Shown here: piece after piece, positions 1-7,071 of the stretch
Position numbering within the stretch: the first letter of the stretch is position 1
How the letters are laid out: every line of letters starts with the position of its first letter
Source of the DNA: Calditrichota bacterium
GTDB taxonomy: Bacteria; Zhuqueibacterota; Zhuqueibacteria; Zhuqueibacterales; Geothermadaptataceae
NCBI GenBank assembly: GCA_008501545.1
Contig: QQUM01000225.1
Coordinates: 1 to 8,804 of the forward strand
Length of the DNA stretch: 8,804 bases
Reading direction: 5' to 3'
Position numbers and translations under genes: made by a program
Notes under the pieces: model-generated
What the model was told of the DNA's origin: nothing
What the model saw: only the letters and a program-made list of their open reading frames with translations
Database searches by the model: none

Positions 1-320
1 GGTAACAGATTTGGGCGTAGAAATCCCCGCCAGGTCGCAAACCGTTGGTAAAATATCGTGGATATAACAAAGGGCGTCTTCTCGGCGGCCTTTATCCTTG
101 TCGTTAACCAATCCACCGGAAATAATGAAAGGCACTTGGATGCCGTCTTCATCATAAATATTTTGTTTTCCAAGAAGCCCGTGGTTGCCAACGCCCAATC
201 CGCTGTCACCGGCCATAATAATGATGGTGTTTTCGTATTGCCCGCTTGCTTTTAGAGCTTTGATCACACGCCCGATTTGCGCATCCAGGTGGGTGATAAT
301 CGCGTAATACTCCGACAAAT

Positions 321-327
321 GTTTTTT
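321..327 (-). other. A_AAA_AAC slippery heptamer at the sulfatase frame change
   Basis: In the upstream frame the minus-strand codons are GCA AAA AAC, placing the heptamer A_AAA_AAC exactly in the X_XXY_YYZ phase needed for a -1 ribosomal shift. After such a shift the next codon is CAT and the protein continues HLSEYYAIITHLDAQIG, which is the expected sulfatase sequence. Loss of one A from an original run of seven gives the same DNA. Because the gene also has a stop codon upstream, a plain indel in a homopolymer is more likely than programmed shifting. Confidence 0.6.
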
Positions 328-710
328 GCTATTTGATGGGTGCGCGGCCATTCCGCCAACAACTCATCGCGCAAAACGATATGGCCGTTATCAAACGGGT
401 GCTGCGGCATGTAAGATGGCGTCAGTTCAATTTCATCAACCGGGTACATATCGTAATATTTCTGCGGCGCCTGACGAGGGTCGTGGGGCGTGGGAAATGC
501 CAGGTACATAAAAAAGGGCTGTTTTTTATCGTAATCCTGCACAAACTTAACGGTGTCGTCGGTCAGCACTTCAGATACGTGGGGGCCAGTTTTTTCAGTG
601 CCTGTGGGACCGCGTTTATCGTCTTTGGTCAGCGGGCGACGCTTTGTTTTGCCCTGCTTATCATATTCCAGCAAATAACCATCTTCCATTTCATATTTTC
701 CATCCGCTTG

Positions 711-713
711 TCA
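711..713 (-). other. Premature in-frame TGA in the sulfatase
   Basis: The TGA follows PFSD (residues 156-159) and precedes, in the same frame, QADGKYEMEDGY. A single base change from TGG (Trp) would explain it, though TGC, TGT, CGA or GGA ancestors cannot be excluded. The neighbouring genes use TGG for tryptophan throughout and have no internal TGA, which argues against reassignment of TGA in this genome. No downstream stem-loop was tested for selenocysteine insertion. Confidence 0.85.
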
Positions 714-1198
714 GTCGCTGAACGGCATTCGAAACTGGTCAACCAGGTATCGCGGTTTGCCACAAACTTTGCCGCCGCCATCGAACGAACGCGCCATGGA
801 TTTGAAATCATTATGCCATTTGCCAATGTGATGGGCGTAGTATCCGGCATCCATAAAAGCTTCGCCCATCATTGTGTGCTCTTCGGGGATGTTGTATCCG
901 AAACCATGCAATTGAAATAAATTTCGCCCGGTGTGAAGCATTGCCCTGCTCGGGATACAGGTTGCACCTGAAAACGATCCCATCAAATATGTATTGGTAA
1001 AAACCACACCGTTATCAGCAAGTTTATCCAGATTTGGTGTTTTAACAGCCTGGCCACCGAGTGCATGTACACCAGTGTACCGGTGGTCATCGGTGTAAAT
1101 GACTAAAACATTGGGCTTGCTGGTTTCTTTTGCCTGCAGTTGAAAACCTGCTACCAAAGCAAACAATAAAACAATTGTTTTCTTTTTCATCTTTATAT

Positions 1199-2497
1199 CT
1201 ACTCTTTTTGTTTATTTTTTTCGATTGGCATTCCTTCACGTTTCTTTCTTAATCCACCTAATCCTTGCTTGAAATACACTTCCGGGTGGTGCCAAACCCC
1301 AGTGCTTTTTAACCAGGGTTCGTGTACATCCAAACTTAAATCACAATCAACACGAGCTATTATTGAATGCTTTTTATCACGCGATTGTGCCGCATTAATA
1401 AAATGGCACAAGCCCCATGTAACCCCTCTACCGTATTTTGTTCCCGTAAAGGCATCGGGTGTATAAAAACCGGTGGCTGTTGGTGTTAACTCCACCGTGG
1501 CAGCGATTTTGAAATTCACACCGTCCTCTGCATATTGCATGGTTTGCGCTTCATTTCCATCTTTAATTGCCAATGCCGCAATGCCTTCCTTAAAAGGAAA
1601 ATAGGTCGTCTCATGGCCTGAATTTAAAACCGGATTTAACGGATGTTTTTCAAACGGGCCAAAAGGATTTTCAGCAATTGCCAAACCATGGGCCACTGCG
1701 TATTTATCACGCACATCAGGCCATTTATTGTACGCAGCTTTGTAGTATAAATAGATTTTTCCTTTATAAATAATCAAGTGCGGATCTTGCGTTTGATCCT
1801 GATCCCATTCCCCTTTTTTTCCAAAAGGTACTACCGGTTTTCCAACATGTGTCCAGGGACCATCGGGCGAGTCTGCATAAGCCATTGAAATCGGGCACCA
1901 GTCACCGCGTGTACCGCTCGGCTCGTTAAAAGCCTGGAAATACAGGTAATATTTCCCTTCCCAAATCAGGATATCTGGAGTGGCAACCGAGCGCCAACCC
2001 AGGGCTGGTTTTTCAGGACGCGCAACAGCAACGCCCTGTTCTTCCCAATTAAAACCGTCTTCGGAAGTGGCATTCCAAATGTCGCATAAATCCCAGTCGG
2101 TAGATGGTATTTCATCAGTAGCCCGAGCCGCGTTTCTGGCCCCGACAGGCGGCGTTTTTGTATGGCGCTTGGTGTACCAGGTATAATACTTTCCGTTAAT
2201 CAAAACAGGTCGTGAAGGATCGCGTCGGGAAATTGTTCCATTGCCATTATTGTAATCCAGTCCTTCAAGGCGCGTGTATTTGAATTGTGTAAATAATTCG
2301 TTATCCTGTGACCGTGGCGCAGGATAATCGAACATGCGTTCTGCTGCAGCGCTCAACGGAAAATCTGGTTTTACTTCGGGCATTTTATGGGGAAATACTC
2401 CTTGTGTTTCACGCCTGCCAGCTTCTTTTTGGGAAGGCTGCGAACATGCGAAAGCAAGTATTGCAATTATGAATAATATTGAGTTTCTCAGCTTCAT
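1199..2497 (-). CDS. GH117-like glycoside hydrolase, lipoprotein
   Basis: This 432-residue protein has a lipoprotein signal (lipobox A-F-A-C, Cys18) and one five-bladed-propeller domain, close to the usual GH117 length of about 400. Hallmarks are RRDPSRPVLINGKYYTWYTK (91-110), STDWDLCDIWNATSEDG (132-148), ATPDILIWEGKYYLYFQAF (172-190), QDPHLIIYKGKIYLYYKA (237-254) and NSGHET (292-297). Asp93, Asp238 and His295-Glu296 match the acidic set and the unusual acid histidine that I recall from characterised GH117 enzymes; the 58-residue spacing from Asp238 to Glu296 equals that of my remembered Asp252-Glu310 pair in a Zobellia enzyme. The active site therefore looks intact. Characterised GH117 enzymes are exo-acting alpha-1,3-(3,6-anhydro)-L-galactosidases; in this deoxyhexose and sulfatase context another alpha-L-linked sugar is equally possible. 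It is clearly paralogous to the second half of the upstream gene. Its stop is TAG, and the sulfatase start follows after 8 bp. Confidence 0.87.
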   Translation of the reverse strand: MKLRNSILFIIAILAFACSQPSQKEAGRRETQGVFPHKMPEVKPDFPLSAAAERMFDYPAPRSQDNELFTQFKYTRLEGLDYNNGNGTISRRDPSRPVLINGKYYTWYTKRHTKTPPVGARNAARATDEIPSTDWDLCDIWNATSEDGFNWEEQGVAVARPEKPALGWRSVATPDILIWEGKYYLYFQAFNEPSGTRGDWCPISMAYADSPDGPWTHVGKPVVPFGKKGEWDQDQTQDPHLIIYKGKIYLYYKAAYNKWPDVRDKYAVAHGLAIAENPFGPFEKHPLNPVLNSGHETTYFPFKEGIAALAIKDGNEAQTMQYAEDGVNFKIAATVELTPTATGFYTPDAFTGTKYGRGVTWGLCHFINAAQSRDKKHSIIARVDCDLSLDVHEPWLKSTGVWHHPEVYFKQGLGGLRKKREGMPIEKNKQKE

Positions 2498-2499
2498 AA

Positions 2500-4827
2500 T
2501 TATTTCCTGTTATTCTTGTTCCATTCACGTATTCTTTCTCTCTGCTTTTTACTCAACCCCCAGCGATAATAATCTTCAGGATTCCACAAATAATTATGAT
2601 GCTTCATTTCAGGATCGTGTACATCCAGACTCAGGTCGCAATCGAAGCGCGCCAGTTCTGAATGCATTCTTCCGTTTTTACCACGAACATTTCGGAAATG
2701 GCAAATCCCCCAGGTAATGCCACGACCATTTTTGTTATCAGCAAAGGCGTCGGGGATATAAGCGTTGGGGCCAATGGGCATCATTTCGGTAATTGCCATT
2801 ATTTCGAAATTCACCCAATCTTTGGCATACTGAATGGTGAAATGCTCGCTGCCATCACGGATTACCAGCGATGCCAGACCTTCTTTGAAGGGGAAGAAAC
2901 ATATTTCATGACCAGAATTTTGCACAGGGTTCAACGGATGCTTTTCGAAGGGACCAAGCGGATCATCCGCGATTGCTAATCCAATGCCGCTCCAAACGGT
3001 GTACGGACGATTAAAAGCAGCTTTGTAATAAACATAAATTTTGCCATTGTGAATTAGTGGAGTCGGGGCTTGAATCGCAAACTGATCCCACTCCCCCTTT
3101 GCTCCGGTTGGAATAACGACTTTATCCACATGCGTCCACGGGCCGTCGGGTGAATCAGAGCAGGCTACACTAACAGGACAATAGTCGCCACGAACCCCGC
3201 TGGGCTCTGTAAATGCCTGGTAATAGATGTAGTATTTTCCTTTAAACTTCAGAATATCGGGAGTAGCGCAGGCGCGCCATCCGGGTATGGGATAAGCAGG
3301 CCGGGTTACAGCAACGCCTTGTTCTTGCCAGTGAAAACCGTCTTTACTGGTTGCGTACCAAATTTCCGCCAAATCCCAGTCGGTTGTTGGAATGGTATCA
3401 TTCCAGGTAACCTTTTCACCATCGGTTATCATGATTTTGTAGTCTTTTGAGAATCTTCCAACGGGAGGAATGGGTGTGTGACGCTTGGAGTACAAAACAT
3501 AATATTTGCCATTTTCGAGAAGCACTCTGGAGGGATCGCGACGCGTTATGGTACCATCGCCGTCATTGTAGTCGAAACCGGTAAGTTTTGTGTATCGAAA
3601 CTGGCTGTATAATTCGTTTTCTGCATTTACATGCGAAGGATACTGGTTAAAACTTCGATCTAAAGCAGCGCTCAACTCACGTTCTTTGGAATATTCAGTT
3701 ACCTGGTATGGGAATGCCTCCGTTCCCGGTTTTGGCGTTTTTAAAGGAATGACTACGGAGTACGATATTTCGCTGTCTTTTGGCAGCACCGCGATAATCA
3801 ATGCTTTGGGAATGCCGTTTTCCATATAGAATTTTGGCATATCGGCTGTGCGATGTGTTTTGGTGATCGTGCCATCGGTCCATTTAATCTCTCCGGCTTT
3901 AATAGCAAGAAAGTTTTTGGCAGGCTTCCAGTCCAGTCCCATATCACCCGATTCGAACAACATGGTGGAGCCATCAGGGTAATCGCTCCACGCCCCGCGA
4001 GAGTCCTTGGCAATACAATAATAATTGCCATTGAACACCCATTCCAAATGGTCATCGATGGCAAACGATGCAGTCGGATGGGTGATAAATGGAATTCCGG
4101 TGTCAACAAACGGCCCCTGTGGAAATCGGGATACGGCAGTTACGTGAATCACACGGCCGCCATTCCTTTTATCATTATCCTCCACGTATTTATAGGCCAT
4201 AAGAAATTTTCCGTCAGTCCGCAGTGAAACAGTTGGCGTGGAGGTCATTCTTCGCCCGGGAATCACATCAATCAACGGTTTATCGAAACGTTTCCACTCG
4301 CTGTTCAAATCATCAGCAATGGCCAGTCCGATTCGCTGATTGTTGCGGTTGATCCACCATTCATCTTCTTTCATCGAAGGCATGTGGTCGTCCGGGGTAT
4401 TGTCCCAATATCCGCTGCCGCGATTCCCCATATGGTAGAGATAATATTTGCCCATGTACTCGATTACGTGGGGATTGTGCGTGCAATCGCCATCCCAATA
4501 TTGCTTTCCACGGGCTGGCAGCACAAGATTCTTAAACTTGTACGGGCCGGTTAAATTATTGGAAACAGCGTGGGCGATTTCGGAATGCGTCACCCAACCA
4601 TGATGACCGCGACTTTTCAGCCAGCGGGAATAAATGGCGTGGTATTTTCCATCTTTGCCTTTGAGAATGTTGGTTCCCCAGACGTTGTAATCTTCTTCTT
4701 CGATGATGTTGGCTTTGTCATATTTTTCCGGCAGAAGGTCTTGAAAGTTAAAATCTTGATTTTGAGCGAATGATGGTTGACTTGATAGTATCAATGTTAT
4801 TGTGAGAAATAATTTGATGTGTTTCAT
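2500..4827 (-). CDS. Secreted two-domain protein: GH43-like propeller fused to GH117-like propeller
   Basis: This 775-residue exported protein has a signal peptide (probable cut after SFA, residue 21) and two five-bladed-propeller units. The first (about 35-365) has GH43-type blade motifs: WGTNILKGKDGKYHAIYSRW (50-69), THNPHVIEYMGKYYLYHMGN (116-135), TPTVSLRTDGKFLMAYKYV (197-215) and EWVFNGNYYCIAKD (262-275). Usual GH43 catalytic aspartates in blades 1 and 2 are not obvious (Asn53 and Asn118 stand there). The second (about 380-745) carries GH117 hallmarks: RRDPSRVLLENGKYYVLYSKR (429-449), TTDWDLAEIWYATSKDG (481-497), ATPDILKFKGKYYIYYQAF (521-539) and NSGHE (637-641). GH117 enzymes remove 3,6-anhydro-L-galactose from neoagaro-oligosaccharides, but related clades are uncharacterised. 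Asp431 and His640-Glu641 are kept, while the third expected acidic site is Ala587. The next gene is a paralog of this second unit and starts 2 bp downstream. Confidence 0.82.
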   Translation of the reverse strand: MKHIKLFLTITLILSSQPSFAQNQDFNFQDLLPEKYDKANIIEEEDYNVWGTNILKGKDGKYHAIYSRWLKSRGHHGWVTHSEIAHAVSNNLTGPYKFKNLVLPARGKQYWDGDCTHNPHVIEYMGKYYLYHMGNRGSGYWDNTPDDHMPSMKEDEWWINRNNQRIGLAIADDLNSEWKRFDKPLIDVIPGRRMTSTPTVSLRTDGKFLMAYKYVEDNDKRNGGRVIHVTAVSRFPQGPFVDTGIPFITHPTASFAIDDHLEWVFNGNYYCIAKDSRGAWSDYPDGSTMLFESGDMGLDWKPAKNFLAIKAGEIKWTDGTITKTHRTADMPKFYMENGIPKALIIAVLPKDSEISYSVVIPLKTPKPGTEAFPYQVTEYSKERELSAALDRSFNQYPSHVNAENELYSQFRYTKLTGFDYNDGDGTITRRDPSRVLLENGKYYVLYSKRHTPIPPVGRFSKDYKIMITDGEKVTWNDTIPTTDWDLAEIWYATSKDGFHWQEQGVAVTRPAYPIPGWRACATPDILKFKGKYYIYYQAFTEPSGVRGDYCPVSVACSDSPDGPWTHVDKVVIPTGAKGEWDQFAIQAPTPLIHNGKIYVYYKAAFNRPYTVWSGIGLAIADDPLGPFEKHPLNPVQNSGHEICFFPFKEGLASLVIRDGSEHFTIQYAKDWVNFEIMAITEMMPIGPNAYIPDAFADNKNGRGITWGICHFRNVRGKNGRMHSELARFDCDLSLDVHDPEMKHHNYLWNPEDYYRWGLSKKQRERIREWNKNNRK
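2504..2508 (-). promoter_or_regulatory. Ribosome binding site of the GH117-like lipoprotein gene
   Basis: Minus-strand AGGAA lies just before and against the stop codon (2500-2502) of the upstream double-propeller gene, about 6 to 7 bases before the ATG at 2497. With only two bases between stop and start, translation of the two genes is probably coupled. The placement supports this ATG, which also gives a complete lipoprotein signal. Confidence 0.65.
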
Positions 4828-4902
4828 GATATCTCTTTCTTAATCGAACAACGATTTGCGTTTAAAAAAACACCAATAAATTGAACATAAGCTTTACTTT
4901 TT
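4828..4902 (-). other. 75-bp intergenic gap with small inverted repeat
   Basis: This is the longest gap between genes here. It is AT-rich and, on the minus strand, holds a run of seven T and then the inverted repeat AATCG-TTGTT-CGATT (4842-4856), followed by a purine-rich GAAAGAG (4833-4839) that probably serves as the ribosome site 5 bases before the ATG at 4827. No TAnnTTTG promoter element and no convincing stem before the T run were found, so neither a promoter nor a terminator is claimed. The repeat might act as a transcript-processing or translation element, but with a 5-bp stem chance is an adequate explanation. Confidence 0.35.
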
Positions 4903-7059
4903 TTAATGGTTGTCCATCATACGTTTATGTTCTTTTGATTTGTTTAGCCATTTTATATTGTGCTGAATTAGCAATCCTTCTTCGCAGCGATTCATGTCAC
5001 CATCAACGGAAGCTTTTTCTATAAACTTGTAAATTGTTTCTTTTTGCAGATCTTCATCCCAGTTCTGTTGAGCCTGGTGAAACAGCTTTATCCACTCCTC
5101 ATGGCCTTTAAAATATTTCCAGCGGTTTAGTGCCGTTGTGGTGAATGATGCTGTATCAACCTGGTCTAAAATAGCTATTCGTTCGTTGCATTTGTTAATA
5201 CGATTTTCAAAATCCTTTACACCTGTTTGGCCAAGATAACCTGTTTCTCTTCCAAATTGAGGCGCTGTTGTTAACCAAGTCACCAAATAGTCGTTCATTG
5301 TCTTTGCTTGTGATGTTCCAAAATAATCCAAAGCCATCTTTTCGCATGTTTTTGCATAGGATTCGTTTAAGGTATTACTCCACACTTGATTTTGTAGATT
5401 TTTAAAAAAGATATCAAAAGGTCTTGTCATCCAGTGAATAATTCCAAATCCGGATGCTTTCGATTCATTAAGTTTATCTGTGAAATTTGTAGGTGGAGTA
5501 TATGGTCGTCCCAGGTACTTTCCATCGTCGTGATGAGCCCATTCAATGACCACGAGATTTCTTTTTTTTCCAGTTTCAAAGAGTTGCTTGCGAAATGGAA
5601 CATTGTGATCAAAGGTCATTTTATATTCCAAAGCATAAGCTGTAACTTCCTGGTTTTGGAAGTAGTTTGCAGGAACAAAGCTGTTGTATACTTCATTCGA
5701 TTTTACCCAACTTCCATAGCCTAACTTCACATCAGAAAATCCTAACTCATCCAATGCTTTTCGAAAAGCCCCGGTTACTTTTGAGTAATAAAGATTAGCC
5801 GGGGCAAGTGTAGAAAATTTTGGAGATACAGACGCTTTTACATAATCTGGAGCTGCATCATATTCGGCTTTCCAGTCATCAGGAATATGCGCCAGTTTAT
5901 GGTCATAGGGTAATGAGTTTATGAAACCATCGTATAGTTTTGCGCTGTTTGCCCGCCACCAGGCTGTTATGGTTGAAATACCCGGATAGTCAGTCATGAT
6001 GGTTTGAACTATGTTTTTAAAATACAGATATCCGTCTTCCGTATCAGGGCGAACAATATATTCATCATGAATACGAATACGACTTTCCTCGGGTAAGGTC
6101 TGAATTACATTTTGTGGATTAGCATACCCCGTGTCAATGTCGATTGCCCAAATAAACTCCATTCCAACCGTATCTACTGCGTAGCTGACAACCTGCCGCA
6201 TCAATTCTTTCGCTTTTGCCACACGATTCTCAAGGGTTACACCATCGTAGCCTATTTTCCCGGCATCAGCGCCGAAAACGGGGCCTTCATCAACAAATCG
6301 TTTCCCTCCAATCAGCGTTCGAATATCATCGGTCTGCTTGTTATCCCACAGCGCTCCATATTGTGTGTTTTGTATTCGCAAAACAGGCTTGGTTTCACCA
6401 TTATAAATAAATTGATGAAAAGGGCTCCACGAATATGCATGCAGCATTACGCTTGTGAAACGCATTCGAGCTGACTGACGAATCCAGTCTTTATAGTCTT
6501 CCAAATTCCACCCGCTAACGCCGGTAATAAAGTTATACCAATTAAAAACAACGCGTTCATTAAACTCGGGTTGAGCAGACAAGTCCCATCTCTCAAAGGA
6601 GAAAGGGTCCCTTATCATATTTTCGCTTGCATTTGAATGTAGATAAAAGCTATAACCGAGCTTTTGCTCTAACAGTGAATATACGCCATCCAGAACACCA
6701 CGTGAGTTATTACCGGCAATTATTCCCATTTTTTGCTTTTTGACTTTCAAGTGTGTTACGACAAAAGAACCTGTATCAGCAAGCAATGCCTTATCTATAT
6801 ACTTATTAAGTTCAGGCATACTTTCATAGGTCCCCAGAAGTATGCACGTTCCCTTTTTGGGAATCGTCGTTTTGACTGGGAACGTATCACCATCATAAAT
6901 TTTACTCAGAAAGATTGATAATTCCGTTGCAGCCCAGTTTTCACGAACATCCGCATTTTGGCTTTTTATAATCGGAAATTCTGCTGCACGAACAGTTATT
7001 GCTGTAATCAATAAATTCAAGGTAATTAGTACGAATAATAATGGCTTCTGATTGTTCAT
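4903..7059 (-). CDS. Secreted GH67-type alpha-glucuronidase-like glycoside hydrolase, specificity unknown
   Basis: This 718-residue exported protein has a cleavable signal peptide (hydrophobic residues 6-22, probable cut after VRA at 25). Residues about 28-140 look like the alpha/beta domain found at the N-terminus of GH67 alpha-glucuronidases and some GH20 enzymes: paired ENWAATELSIFLSKI (40-54), an ILLGTYES strand (73-80) and NNSRGVLDGVYSLLEQKLGY (117-136). A linker with QPEFNERVVFNWYNF (163-177) leads into a probable barrel: MRFTSVMLHAYSW (199-211), EFIWAIDIDTGY (301-312), ISTITAWWRAN (361-371), VKLGYGSWV (444-452), LVVIEWAHHDDG (502-513, Glu506 a candidate catalytic acid) and GFGIIHWMTRPFD (537-549). 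Residues beyond about 565 are mainly helical, as in GH67 and GH20 relatives. I do not recognise a characterised family over its full length. An enzyme acting on a uronic-acid or similar terminal sugar is plausible. Its GC content is the lowest in the window. Confidence 0.7.
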   Translation of the reverse strand: MNNQKPLLFVLITLNLLITAITVRAAEFPIIKSQNADVRENWAATELSIFLSKIYDGDTFPVKTTIPKKGTCILLGTYESMPELNKYIDKALLADTGSFVVTHLKVKKQKMGIIAGNNSRGVLDGVYSLLEQKLGYSFYLHSNASENMIRDPFSFERWDLSAQPEFNERVVFNWYNFITGVSGWNLEDYKDWIRQSARMRFTSVMLHAYSWSPFHQFIYNGETKPVLRIQNTQYGALWDNKQTDDIRTLIGGKRFVDEGPVFGADAGKIGYDGVTLENRVAKAKELMRQVVSYAVDTVGMEFIWAIDIDTGYANPQNVIQTLPEESRIRIHDEYIVRPDTEDGYLYFKNIVQTIMTDYPGISTITAWWRANSAKLYDGFINSLPYDHKLAHIPDDWKAEYDAAPDYVKASVSPKFSTLAPANLYYSKVTGAFRKALDELGFSDVKLGYGSWVKSNEVYNSFVPANYFQNQEVTAYALEYKMTFDHNVPFRKQLFETGKKRNLVVIEWAHHDDGKYLGRPYTPPTNFTDKLNESKASGFGIIHWMTRPFDIFFKNLQNQVWSNTLNESYAKTCEKMALDYFGTSQAKTMNDYLVTWLTTAPQFGRETGYLGQTGVKDFENRINKCNERIAILDQVDTASFTTTALNRWKYFKGHEEWIKLFHQAQQNWDEDLQKETIYKFIEKASVDGDMNRCEEGLLIQHNIKWLNKSKEHKRMMDNH

Positions 7060-7071
7060 GTTCTTTTCTTT

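Larger units (their letters stand above)
1..1190 (-). pseudogene. Formylglycine-type sulfatase, disrupted by TGA and frameshift; runs off left edge
   Basis: The reading frame from the ATG at 1190 has a signal peptide (cut near residue 20), the metal-site segment IYTDDHRYTG (31-40) and the sulfatase signature C-I-P-S-R-A-M-L-H-T-G-R (78-89), whose Cys78 would be matured to formylglycine; HHIGKWHNDF (120-129) supplies the conserved Gly-Lys-Trp. Codon 160 is TGA (711-713), after which the same frame carries on with clear sulfatase sequence: QADGKYEMEDGYLLEYD, YLAFPTPHDP and NGHIVLRDELLAEWP. At the A run 322-327 the frame shifts by one base; in the new frame it continues YYAIITHLDAQIGRVIKAL, GDSGLGVGNHGLLGKQNIYD and ILPTVCDLAG to the window edge. 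About 397 codons are present of the 450-550 usual for the family. Such enzymes remove sulfate esters from glycans in the periplasm or at the surface. Two lesions make decay the simplest reading; sequencing error or recoding remain possible. Confidence 0.85.

Noticed and set aside
629..850. A 73-codon minus-strand frame overlapping the sulfatase in another phase.
   Set aside because: It runs across the TGA site out of phase and shows no sulfatase motifs; the authentic frame continues in phase after the TGA.
333..920. A 195-codon open frame on the plus strand opposite the sulfatase.
   Set aside because: It lies antisense to sequence with clear sulfatase motifs, has no recognisable domain, and its length reflects the codon pattern of the opposite strand.
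2334..2979. Overlapping plus-strand open frames (127 and 105 codons) across the junction of the two GH117-like genes.
   Set aside because: Both are antisense to well-supported coding sequence and have no ribosome site or family features.
4842..4856. Inverted repeat AATCG-AACAA-CGATT as an operator.
   Set aside because: It is a single short repeat with no second copy seen and no regulator gene in the window; it is kept only as a note within the gap.
4864..4883. Possible terminator after the GH67-like gene: a T run of seven on the minus strand preceded by CAATTTATTG.
   Set aside because: The potential stem is only three or four A/T-rich pairs with almost no loop, so it would not terminate transcription convincingly.
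4828..4902. Internal Bacteroidota-type promoter (TAnnTTTG) before the double-propeller gene.
   Set aside because: No such element was found on the minus strand in this gap or in the 40-bp gap at 8227-8266.
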